Shown one piece after another: positions 36,635-46,600 of a stretch of 64,000 bases of DNA (position 1 is its first letter; each line of letters begins with the position of its first letter). Under the pieces are notes generated by a model. It had not been told where the DNA came from. It made no database searches and was given only the letters and a program-made list of their open reading frames with translations. The position numbers and the translations under genes were made by a program. The stretch comes from Pseudomonadota bacterium (GTDB lineage: Bacteria; Desulfobacterota; Desulfobacteria; Desulfobacterales; Desulfobacteraceae), in NCBI GenBank assembly GCA_018821535.1, contig JAHJLV010000047.1:1-64000 (forward strand). Reading direction: 5' to 3'.

Positions 36635-37368
36635 TTGCGCAAAAAATCAAAGCATCAAAACGCCTGATCGTTTTTACCGGTGCAGGCATTTCAACTGAAA
36701 GCGGGATTCCGGATTACCGAAGCCAGGGCGGATTATGGACCAAATTTCAGCCCATTTATTTTGATGAATTCATGTCCTCCAAAGATGCCCGCATTCGATA
36801 CTGGGACCATCACCTGCACATGGGAAAGTCCCTGATGACGTCAAAACCGAATATTGGCCATGACAGCATTGCTTCCCTGCACAAGCACGGATTTTTAAAA
36901 ACCGTCATCACCCAGAACATTGACGGTCTGCATCAGAAAAGCGGCATCCCGGAAAAAGACGTCATTGAGCTGCACGGCAATGCCACGCGGGTGCGGTGCA
37001 TGAGCTGCAGGCAGCTGTTCACCTGGGAAGCAGCCAAAGAAATGATTGCCCAGGGAAACACCCCGCCGGAATGCCAATGTTCAGGATATTTAAAACCGGA
37101 CACCATCTCCTTTGGCCAGTCCATGCCTGTGGAAGAGACCCGGAAAGCGGCTGAACTGTCCTCCCAAAGCGATGTCTTCATTGTTGTCGGCTCAACTTTG
37201 ATTGTCCAGCCGGCAGCACTCATGCCACGATATGCAAAGGATAACGGGGCATTTCTGGTCATCATCAATCTGTCAGATACCCCTTACGATTCGGTATGCG
37301 ATGTATTGATCAGGGAAAAAGCGGGCTCTGTGCTGGAACAGATTGTCCAAAAAGTCCTGCACACCTGA
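36613..37368 (+). CDS. Sir2-family NAD-dependent protein deacylase
   Basis: A 251-residue sirtuin. Motifs: T-G-A-G-I-S-T-E-S-G-I-P-D-Y-R (NAD site), T-Q-N-I-D-G-L-H (catalytic region), E-L-H-G-N with the catalytic His, C-M-S-C...C-Q-C as zinc Cys pairs, and V-V-G-S-T-L for NAD. It removes acyl groups from Lys using NAD. The start lies inside murJ after AAAGGAT, so translation may be coupled to murJ. It converges with the helicase-nuclease gene with 5 nt between stops. Confidence 0.95.
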   Translation: MEEKINLIAQKIKASKRLIVFTGAGISTESGIPDYRSQGGLWTKFQPIYFDEFMSSKDARIRYWDHHLHMGKSLMTSKPNIGHDSIASLHKHGFLKTVITQNIDGLHQKSGIPEKDVIELHGNATRVRCMSCRQLFTWEAAKEMIAQGNTPPECQCSGYLKPDTISFGQSMPVEETRKAAELSSQSDVFIVVGSTLIVQPAALMPRYAKDNGAFLVIINLSDTPYDSVCDVLIREKAGSVLEQIVQKVLHT

Positions 37369-37373
37369 TGAAT

Positions 37374-40275
37374 CTACCAGTCCACCGGCACCCGGACCTG
37401 CTGACCTGCTTTGTTTTTGAAAACCAGAAACCGGTGCGTTTTACCGTACAGATATAAATCCCGGGTCACTTTGACATCCTGTTTGCAATAGGAAATGATT
37501 TTATCCATTTCTCCTTGGGCCCACCATTCCAAAGCCATCAGGCCGTCAGCGGTTTTCTTTTCTCCCAGGGTCTGCTGGGCCAGATGATCCAGGGACAGCC
37601 GATACCCCAGATATTCATGCACTTTTATAATCATATCCAGGGTGGGAAGCGCATAAAAATCAAAGTCTGACAACCCGCTTAAAACCTTATAATCAAACCC
37701 GATAATATTAAACCCGATAATCAGATCACATTGCGCAAGATCGCTGATCAGCTGATCCATATCCTCCTGCAGATATTCCTGATAACAGTCGGTTTTTGAA
37801 TCATATAAAATTGCACAGCTGACGCCCATTTTATCGGCTTTGTGCCATCCGCCCACTTCCTGAGCCGACCGCCGGGTCTCAATATCCAGCACGCCGTAAT
37901 GAAGCGGTCTGTCAATCCCGGCTTCCGGAAGATATACTGTCTGAGCCTGACCCACAGCATCTTGAGTAACAGGCTCCTGGGGCTTTTCATATATCGTATT
38001 AAATGTCTCAGGCTTTTTGCCTTCCAGAATCAGTTCCAGTATTTTTTTTGCCGAAGCCTTGTCAATGGGCCTATTGCCAGACCCGCATTTGGGAGAATGC
38101 ACACAGCAGGGACACCCGGATTTACATGTACAGGAGTCAATCACTTCAAAGGTTCTTTCAAGAAACACGGCTGCATTGTCAAAAGCCTGACGGCAGAATC
38201 CAAGGCCCCCGGGAGCACCGTCATAAATAAAGACCGCAGCCTTCCCGGTCTGGGGATGAAAGGGAATGGAAATGCCACCCAGATCATTGCGGTCTGTCAT
38301 CACTAAAAGCGGCATGATGCCGATGGCTGCATGCTCCAGAGCATGAATGCCTCCCATGAAATGCATGCGTTCATATTCAATTTCGTCCCTCACTGTATCC
38401 GGAATCTCTATCCACAGCCCCTGGGTTTCAAATTCCAGTTCCGGCAGATCCAGGGGCATAACACCAATGGATTTCTGGCTGGACACAAGCTTTCTGTCAT
38501 ATCCTGTAACCTGCTCGGTGATTTTGAGCATGCCGAACCCCACCCGCGTGCCTTTCACCATGATTGAATCCATCTGTTTGATAATGGTGGTGGATTTTGA
38601 AGACCTTGCCCGGGTATAATAATTCACCTGTTTTTGTGTGGCTTCCACCACGCCTTTTTCATGGTCAAAGCGGGTGATAACATAGGTCAGCCCCCGGTGC
38701 AGGTACACGGCCCCTTCATGGGTTTCAAAATACGATCTGTGCCGGTCCACTTCCCCCAGTGTTTTTTTTTGTATTTTCAATGAAAATGGCAAAGGTCTGA
38801 CCTGTACCCCGCAAACTGACCTCCCGGTGGGGGGATTTTCTGGCAGCAAACCACATCCGCCCGTCCCGGCTTTTAAGCAGCCTGCCATCCCCTTCAAGTG
38901 AAGACACCATATTTTGAACTGCTGAATCTGCCAGAAACGGCTCTGACGTTTCAAGAGCCAGCTCTGCTGCAGCACATTCCAGGTGCTGTTTTAAAATCAT
39001 GGTATTGTCCGGATTGATAATGGCGGTTTCCGGCGGCATGGAAAAAAACACATCCGGATGATTGATAAAATACTGATCCAGGGCATCTTCATGGGCAATC
39101 AAAATCATGACAGAATCCCTGCCATGCCGCCCTACCCGTCCGGCCCGCTGCCAGGTGGACATGATGGTGCCCGGATACCCCACCAGAATACAGATATCCA
39201 GACTGCCGATATCAATACCAAGTTCCAGAGCAGAAGTGGACACTACAGCCAAAAGCTCCCCGGACGCCAGCTGTTGTTCGATCAGACGGCGTTCTTCCGG
39301 CAGAAAGCCTGCCCGGTAAGCACTGATCCGGTCAGAAAATTCTTCCGCTTTCCGGGAGGCCCAGATGGCGATCAATTCGGTAATTTTTCTGGACTGGGTA
39401 TAGCAGATGGTTCTCAGTTCCCTATGAACCGATGAATGAATCAATGTAATGGCGGTCTGGGCGGCTCCTTCAAGCCCCCGCATCAATATGACGTCCTTTT
39501 TGCCGGTGGGCGCACCTGCCTGATCCACAACTTCCACATCCAGCCCGGTCAGCTTGTGGCACAAGGATGCCGGATTGGCAATGGTGGCGGAACAGAAAAT
39601 AAAAACAGGGCTTGCCCCGTAAAGTCGGCAAATCCGTAAAAGCCTGCGGAACACCCAGGCCATGTTTGATCCCATGACGCCCCGGTAGGTATGCACCTCG
39701 TCAATCACCACAAATTTAAGACTGGCAAAAAAATCCTCCCATAATTTGTGATGGGCCAGCAGCGCCAGATGCAGCATTTCCGGATTGGACAGTAAAATAT
39801 GCGGCGGCAGTTTCCGGATCTTTGATTTCTGGTAAGACGAGATATCCCCGTCATAGACCGCTGCTTTCAGGTGAGCACCCGGATATTTCATCCCGGCTGC
39901 CCCAAGCAGATTCTGGATGGTATCCATCTGGTCCCGTGCAAGGGCTTTTAAGGGAAACAGATACAGGGCATGGGCATCCGGGTTTTCAATCAACTGATCA
40001 ATCACCGGCAGATTATACACCAGACTTTTTCCGCTGGCCGTGGGCGTGGCAATGACCGTATGCACCCCGCGCAATATCATTTCAATGGCTGTTTTCTGGT
40101 GTGAATAGATCTGCTTTACGCCCAAAGATTTGAGCACAAACGACAGATCATGTTTAAATTCCGGCAGAACTGATGCAAAAACAGCCCTGGCAGGTTCAAC
40201 GGTCCTGTGGCAGACAATATCCCCTTTAAACCGCTTATAGTTTTTCAGGGCGCTGATGTATTCTTCAAGGCTCAC
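37374..40275 (-). CDS. MrfA-like helicase fused to MrfB-like exonuclease, split by a frameshift in an A9 run
   Basis: Two overlapping frames form one protein of about 966 residues. Frame 1 (40275 down to 38725) is a DExH helicase: A-T-P-T-A-S-G-K-S (Walker A), V-I-D-E-V-H-T-Y (DEVH box), S-A-T-I and Q-R-A-G-R-V-G-R-H. Frame 2 (from about 38760 to 37374) continues with the DUF1998 part, including a Cys cluster (C-T-C-K-S-G-C-P-C-C plus a later C) that matches the MrfA zinc site, then an RNase H-fold exonuclease (D-I-E-T-R start, F-N-I-I-G-F-D, Y-C-K-Q-D-V) like MrfB/YprB. In Bacillus subtilis MrfA and MrfB are separate genes that repair mitomycin damage. The break is an A9 run at 38762-38770. 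It overlaps the arginase start by 4 nt. Confidence 0.8.
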
Positions 40276-41156
40276 AAAATACTTTTCCCAAGCGCAGACA
40301 AGGTCAGTTCAACAGCCAGTTGTGCGGTTTTATTGGCCACATCCAGAATGGGATTGATTTCCACAAGATCCATGGAGCTGATCTTGCCCGAATCCGCCAG
40401 CAGCTCCATGAGCAGATGGGCTTCCCGATAGGAAATGCCGCCGGGAACCGGCGTGCCCACACCCGGCGCTTCCACAGGATCAAGCGCATCCATGTCCAAC
40501 GTCAGATGAATGCGTTTTAAATGGGCAAACTTCATTAATGTTTTGCTGGCAACTGCGCTGATGCCCTGCTCATCAATATCCCGCATGGTAAACACGGTAA
40601 TGCCCGATTTTTTGATTCGTACTTTTTCTTCAGGATCCAGATCCCGCTGCCCGATCATGACCACATTTTCAGGGTTGATTTTTCTGCCCGGATATCCGAT
40701 ATCCACCAGTGCCTGATGCCCTTCCCCGATCAGCGCGGCCAGCGGCATCCCGTGAATATTGCCCGAAGGAGAGGTCTTGGGGGTGTTAAAATCCCCATGG
40801 GCATCAATCCATATCAGACCGCAGGGTTTTTTATCTGCTGCTGCTGCAACGGTTCCCATTGCAATGGAATGATCCCCTCCGATAAACACCGGAAACCGTT
40901 TTTTTTTAACCAGGGGGGATGCCAGCGCATAAATGGCCTGACAGACCCGTGTGATCTGGGGCAGATAATTATTTTCATCCATACCGTCATCACGGACAGG
41001 AACAGCAATATTTCCAGTATCCTCCACCTCATGCCCCAGCGCCCGAAGCCGCGGCACAAGACCGGTATACCGCACTGCCGCAGGCCCCATATCCACACCC
41101 CGAAGAGATTGCCCGAAATCCATGGGAATCCCGATAATACTGATTTTTTTTGTCAT
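40272..41156 (-). CDS. rocF: Arginase
   Basis: A 294-residue ureohydrolase. The metal-binding motifs are G-G-D-H-S, W-I-D-A-H-G-D-F-N and D-M-D-A-L-D-P; N-I-H-G-M-P follows DAHGD as in arginases. Start I-S-I-I-G-I-P-M-D-F-G-Q-S-L-R-G-V-D-M-G-P fits rocF-type arginase rather than agmatinase. It converts arginine to ornithine and urea using manganese. ATG 41156 is chosen because AAGGGG lies 8 nt before it; the frame also opens at TTG 41159. Its end overlaps the helicase-nuclease gene. Confidence 0.93.
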   Translation of the reverse strand: MTKKISIIGIPMDFGQSLRGVDMGPAAVRYTGLVPRLRALGHEVEDTGNIAVPVRDDGMDENNYLPQITRVCQAIYALASPLVKKKRFPVFIGGDHSIAMGTVAAAADKKPCGLIWIDAHGDFNTPKTSPSGNIHGMPLAALIGEGHQALVDIGYPGRKINPENVVMIGQRDLDPEEKVRIKKSGITVFTMRDIDEQGISAVASKTLMKFAHLKRIHLTLDMDALDPVEAPGVGTPVPGGISYREAHLLMELLADSGKISSMDLVEINPILDVANKTAQLAVELTLSALGKSIL

Positions 41157-41289
41157 CAAAATTGCCCCTTGAAACTTAAATTAGCGGGTTGACAGCTCAC
41201 ATCGCATAGCGTATGAAAACTGTATTCAACCATAAAGAATTAAGCTTGGCAATACCCCAATAACTTGCTCGAATAAAAGGTTTGTGCAT

Positions 41290-41988
41290 ATGACACGCAA
41301 CTATACGGTAAACTCCGAACAGACAATAAACATCATCAACCAGCTTCTGGATGACGGCATAAAAAAGATAGCCGCCATGATCCGTCATTCCGACCGCTTT
41401 TATGCAACCGAGCCCGTCATGGAACCGTTCATGGGCCTGAATGAAACCGGCAAAACCTATGCCTATGATATGGGAACCCGGCTTCGGGTCACCCATCCGC
41501 CCAGGCTGTATTCCAGCCTCATGGCAAGATGTGTTGAAACCGCCTACCTGATCGATAAAGGCTTTACAAAACAGCACGGCATCACGCTGGAACATAACTA
41601 TATGGATGCAGATCTGTTTGCCTTTTATATCAAGGATTTTGTAAAAGCCATCAGCCATGTGACCCGAACCGGCACCCATCCTTTTATCCGCAGCTGGTTC
41701 AACAAAGAGCTGGGTGAAGATGTCATGCTGAACCCCCATGAAACCACAGACCGCATCATCGGTTTTATGCTTAAAACCTTAACCGGCCTTGAAGAAAGCC
41801 AGGTTGCCATCTGTGTTTCCCATGACTGGAATATTTTCCCCATAAAAGAATTCAAACTCAATCTTCCCCATGAAGAATACGGGGATATAGGATACCTTGA
41901 CGGTGTCGTATTTTTTGAAAAAAACGGCAAACACTATCTGACCAGCTACCAGGCAAAAGAACCGGTTTTAGTAAATTTGCACCCATAA
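41290..41988 (+). CDS. Histidine phosphatase-family protein
   Basis: A 232-residue protein of the phosphoglycerate-mutase/acid-phosphatase superfamily: M-I-R-H-S-D-R-F-Y carries the phosphohistidine R-H motif (usually RHG, here R-H-S), then S-S-L-M-A-R-C-V-E-T-A and the late C-V-S-H-D-W-N catalytic His. ATG 41290 follows AAAAGG at a good distance; the frame itself opens at a GTG six bases earlier. Substrate unknown. It is transcribed away from arginase, with their promoters between 41157 and 41289. Confidence 0.82.
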   Translation: MTRNYTVNSEQTINIINQLLDDGIKKIAAMIRHSDRFYATEPVMEPFMGLNETGKTYAYDMGTRLRVTHPPRLYSSLMARCVETAYLIDKGFTKQHGITLEHNYMDADLFAFYIKDFVKAISHVTRTGTHPFIRSWFNKELGEDVMLNPHETTDRIIGFMLKTLTGLEESQVAICVSHDWNIFPIKEFKLNLPHEEYGDIGYLDGVVFFEKNGKHYLTSYQAKEPVLVNLHP

Positions 41989-42086
41989 TCACAAATTCAA
42001 AGATGTGTCTTTTTCAGCCTGAACCCGATAGTTTTTAATGGTTTATTCAGACGCAAACCATTTATTTTTATTCAAAATTCTTTCTA

Positions 42087-42115
42087 TTGACAGGTATTAA
42101 ATCTGAACCTGATAT
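42087..42115 (+). promoter_or_regulatory. Candidate sigma-70 promoter of gdhA
   Basis: TTGACA (42087-42092), a 17-nt spacer and TGATAT (42110-42115), about 80 nt before gdhA. An A/T-rich leader follows with CACCATAAAAAAGTGAT, a small inverted repeat. Confidence 0.55.
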
Positions 42116-42197
42116 TTATATTTGGACATCACCATAAAAAAGTGATATCAACAATAAATTTTTTCAATTTAATCTTTTAGTGGAAAGGAGAGTTTGA

Positions 42198-43547
42198 ATG
42201 AGTGAAATTCTGGATATTGTAAAAGCCAAGGATCCCTTTGAAAAAGAGTTCCATCAGGCGGTTACGGAAGTGGTTGAATCGGTAAAACCGGTTCTGGACA
42301 AGAACCCTGAATACCGTCATGCCGGCATCATGGAGCGGATGATTGAACCTGAACGGGTGATGATGTTCAGAGTGCCCTGGATGGATGACCAGAACCGGGT
42401 ACAGGTGAATCGAGGGTTCAGGATTCAGATGAACAGTGCCATCGGACCCTATAAAGGCGGTTTGCGGTTTCATCCGTCAGTCAATCTGTCGATCCTTAAA
42501 TTTCTGGCGTTTGAGCAGGTCTTTAAAAATGCCTTGACCACCTTACCCATGGGGGGTGGCAAAGGAGGGTCTGATTTTGATCCCAAAGGCAAATCCGATA
42601 ATGAAGTCATGCGGTTCTGTCAGAGTTTCATGTGTGAACTGTATCGTCATATCGGACCGGATACAGATGTTCCTGCCGGTGATATCGGAGTTGGCGGCAG
42701 AGAGATCGGTTATATGTTCGGGATGTACAAAAAACTTAAAAATGAATTTACAGGTGTCCTGACCGGGAAGAGCCTGAACTGGGGCGGCAGCCTTATCCGG
42801 CCTGAAGCAACTGGATATGGTTCAGTATTCTTTGCAGCAGAAATGATAGCCACCCGGGGTGATTCTCTTGCAGGAAAAACCTGTCTGGTGTCCGGTTCTG
42901 GAAATGTGGCCCAGTATACCACACAGAAACTGAACCAGCTTGGGGCAAAAGTGGTGACGCTGTCGGATTCTTCCGGCTATATTTATGATGAAAAGGGTAT
43001 TGATGATGACAAACTTGCGTTTGTGATGCACCTGAAAAACACCAAACGCGGCAGAATGAAAGAATATGTCCAGAAATACCCGGAAGCAGTTTACACTGAA
43101 CTGAACACCGGCGCAGATCATAATCCGCTCTGGAATCACAAGGCAGCCTGTGCATTCCCCAGTGCCACCCAGAACGAGATCAATGCCAAGGATGCAAAAA
43201 ACCTTCTGGATAACGGCGTTTATCTGGTCAGTGAAGGTGCCAATATGCCCACCACACCGGAAGGCGTGGATCTGTTTATTGACCACAAAATTCTGTATGC
43301 TCCGGGGAAAGCTGCCAATGCAGGCGGAGTTGCAGTATCCGGACTTGAGATGTCCCAGAATTCAATGCGGATCAAATGGTCCCGTGAAGAGGTGGAAGCC
43401 AGACTCAAAGGCATCATGCAAAGCATTCATAGAGCATGTGTGTCTGCAGCTGAGGAATATGGAACACCGGGCAACTATGTAAATGGTGCCAATATTGCAG
43501 GATTTGTAAAAGTAGCAGATGCAATGATGGACCAGGGACTGGTCTAA
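42198..43547 (+). CDS. gdhA: NADP-type glutamate dehydrogenase
   Basis: A 449-residue hexameric glutamate dehydrogenase that assimilates ammonia onto 2-oxoglutarate. Family motifs: G-P-Y-K-G-G-L-R-F, L-P-M-G-G-G-K-G-G-S-D-F-D-P-K (catalytic Lys), D-V-P-A-G-D-I-G-V-G, G-S-G-N-V-A-Q-Y (nucleotide binding), P-T-T-P-E-G and A-P-G-K-A-A-N-A-G-G-V-A. AAAGGAGAG precedes the ATG. It has its own promoter and is followed by a strong hairpin. It converges with the giant PEP-binding gene. Confidence 0.97.
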   Translation: MSEILDIVKAKDPFEKEFHQAVTEVVESVKPVLDKNPEYRHAGIMERMIEPERVMMFRVPWMDDQNRVQVNRGFRIQMNSAIGPYKGGLRFHPSVNLSILKFLAFEQVFKNALTTLPMGGGKGGSDFDPKGKSDNEVMRFCQSFMCELYRHIGPDTDVPAGDIGVGGREIGYMFGMYKKLKNEFTGVLTGKSLNWGGSLIRPEATGYGSVFFAAEMIATRGDSLAGKTCLVSGSGNVAQYTTQKLNQLGAKVVTLSDSSGYIYDEKGIDDDKLAFVMHLKNTKRGRMKEYVQKYPEAVYTELNTGADHNPLWNHKAACAFPSATQNEINAKDAKNLLDNGVYLVSEGANMPTTPEGVDLFIDHKILYAPGKAANAGGVAVSGLEMSQNSMRIKWSREEVEARLKGIMQSIHRACVSAAEEYGTPGNYVNGANIAGFVKVADAMMDQGLV

Positions 43548-43557
43548 GCGATAACCG

Positions 43558-43590
43558 GGCAGCTGGAAAAACTGATGATTTCCAGCTGCC
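43558..43590. terminator. Perfect 12-bp hairpin between convergent genes
   Basis: GGCAGCTGGAAA (43558-43569) and TTTCCAGCTGCC (43579-43590) form a perfect stem with a nine-base loop between the gdhA and giant-gene stops. Neither strand has a U-run after it, so it may stop transcription from both sides imperfectly, or simply protect the 3' end. Confidence 0.55.
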
Positions 43591-43624
43591 TGTCACCTGT
43601 CTGATAAACAAGGCAGACTTTAGT

Positions 43625-46600
43625 TCAACCGATGCTATCGGAATCTGACACCAGAATTGCAGATGTTCGTTTCCTGCCATCCATAATCACGCATAGCGGT
43701 TTTTCAAACCTGACATGCCTGAAATATTTTGTTTTATTTATCAATTCCTGTTTTTCCAGTGTGTTCCAACGAATAAACTCAACATCAGAATTGTGCGGCA
43801 CAGAAAAATATCCGATATTCATGGAAGTAACATTATGAAAAAAATGGGACCCCAGCGACGAATCAAACGGAAAATTATCAAGGCTTGTTTCAACAATCAC
43901 GCTTGCACCTGATATTTGCGACCAGTTCACCGGAATACCTAAAAACGGGTCGCGTGTGCCCCACCGTCCCGGCCCGATAAGTATATATTTGCGCTTTTGG
44001 CGGTTCATTTGCCGGTTGAGTTTCTCAATTTCTGCAACCATCTCAATGGTTTCCAATTTATTGAAAAGCTGAGGATCAACATAAATGACATCTGTCATTG
44101 AATCAATCTGGCCATTTCCCAGACTCGAGCGTGTAAAAAGAACCATCTCATCCGGACTGAATTTTTCAACATCCACACTTTTGGTTGAAAGTCCTGTAAC
44201 CAGCGGTTTGATTTGCAGCAGATAGAAGGTTGGCAAATTGTTTTTGCCGTAACTTAAGTCAACTGCGAATTCAATTTCCACCGGCGACCCGAATGCCTCT
44301 TCCACACTGTGCAGAATGGTGTTGATGGTTTCTGACAAAGGGATGTGGTCGTATTGTAAAATGTTTGCAAAATTGATAATGCGCGGACCCGCCGAGCTGA
44401 GCCCCGGCTTGATCCGGTCATTATCCATATTATACACCGATGCACAATGCGTGAGCGTGCCATGCGATTCAGCCACATCGATATCCAGCATTTCAAGAGA
44501 TGCCAGCTCACCATCCTTCAACAAGTCAAGCGTCAGATCTTCACATTTGAGTGCATAAAATTTGACCTGGGTACTATTAAGCAATTCCTTGGTGCCATAA
44601 ACCGAAACTTTTGGATAACTGGGCGAAAACCGGTATGATTTCCACCCGTTAACCACGTATGAACCCAGTCCCACTGCGATGACCGCAAACCCTTCTTCAG
44701 GTTTCATTGCAGCAATGGGATAATAATTGTAGGACTGTGCAACACCGCTGATATGCGGATAGTAGTATTCATTGTGATACGAACCCACCAGTTCCTGCAA
44801 TATCACGGCCATTTTTTCATCCTCGACCCTGTGGTGAATGGCATCAAAATATACACGGGCATCATCGGAATACACCGAAGCATAAACCAGTTTGATCGCA
44901 TTGGCCAGCAATTCAACCACCCGTTTTTTACTGGTCGGGCTGTTGGGAATAATATAGGTGTCAAACACTCCGGAAAAAGGCTGGGTAATGGAATCTTCCG
45001 AAGTGCTTGATGACCGCACGGATATAGGTTTGTCAATCTGATTTACAAATATTTTCAATTTCCGGATCAGCGCATTCGACAAAGATGCATTGTAAAAATA
45101 TTCACGCAATTCTGCATAGCTGATTTCAGGATCAAGTATTTTTTCCGTCAGTTTATTACGGGTTATAAAACTCTGAAACTCATCGGTGCCGATAATTACC
45201 GTAATCGGTGTTAAAATATTTATACGCGACGATAAGGCTGAAAAATCCAGGTTGTAAATCAGCACATTGATAAACGCAAGACCCCTGCCCTTTCCACCAA
45301 GAGACCCGCCGCTGAAGGACACAATGTTTTTTTCATCCAGCGTGGCGGTTTCATCAAAGCTCATTATCTTGCCGCGTTTTTTTTCTTCCTTATATTTCTG
45401 GATGGCATCCAGAAATATTTCACGCGCCGCTTTCACATTGCCGATATCGTGAACCTGAAGGGGGTTAACTGTCTTGGCAAGTTCAATCTCGCCCCGTGCC
45501 ATAAGCCACAATGAAAACTGGTTTTCATTGGCATGGAGCAGGAACGATTCATCGGGAATTTTTTGCAAATGGGTTTCAAATTCACGAATGGAGCGGGCCA
45601 CTGCAATTTTATTTCCCTTTTTATCACGGAAAATAAAATGGCCGAACCCAAGATGGCTGTTCAGAAAGCTTTTCAGGTCGTTCATTAACGTTTCTGAATT
45701 CTTATTGATAAATGTCACATCAAGCTGCTTTGCCCACCTGGCATTTTCATCATCACTGGATTGCAACACAACAGGCAGGTTCTGGACAGACCGGCGGGCA
45801 TATTCAATAAATTTCAAACCCGCCTGCTTATCGGCTTTGCCTGCACGGTCAAATTCCACATCAGAAATTACACACAGCATAAAGTCTTTGTATTTGTTGA
45901 ATATCGAAATGGCTTCTTCGTAATTGCGTGCTAAAAGCACCTTGGGCCGGGAACGCATTTTGCATATTTTATCCAGCTCGTTTTTCTCAACTTCAGGCAA
46001 AATTTTCTGAACCTGATCAAACACGATGGAATACAAATGCTGGAGATATTTTGAATAATACAAGGGAGAATCTTCAATAAGAAGAATGACCCTGACCAGG
46101 CCCACTTTGGTATCATTTTCAACATTAATGCGGTCTTCGAGGGTTTTTACGATGGCAAAAAATATCAGTGAATCACCGTTCCATACATAAAGCTTATTGA
46201 TTGACCGTATTGTGGGTATCAGGTCTTCAAAATATTTCACATCGCTTTTCTTGTTTATCAGCAGGTAAATCGGGATGTCTTCGTTCCGCTTTTTAATCTT
46301 TTCACTTAACTCGATCGGGGCTTTACGATCACGCCCCCCCATGAGCACCACAATATCAAACCGGGTTGTTTCAAGCAGATCAAGCGCTTCCTCCTCGGAA
46401 GAAACCCCTGTGATACGCGGCAGAGAGAATAAACTGTACTGATAAATCTCACCCATGAACTTTTCAAAAAAGGTGTCTTCGCTTTCAAGCATGAAGGCAT
46501 CATATAACGTCGAAACAAACAGGATGTGCTTGACTTTATAGCGCATCATATCAAGGTACACATATTTGTCGATGGATTGCTGGTTAAAATACAACTGGAG

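Noticed and set aside
38725..40275. Helicase as an independent complete gene
   Set aside because: Its last residues after the A-run are unrelated to the family and the neighbouring frame continues the DUF1998 part, so both belong to one split gene.
41197..41739. 180-residue minus-strand ORF over the histidine phosphatase
   Set aside because: Antisense shadow of a recognisable protein family.
43558..43590. Classical rho-independent terminator between gdhA and the giant gene
   Set aside because: Strong stem but no U-run on either strand, so it is listed only as a hairpin with moderate confidence.
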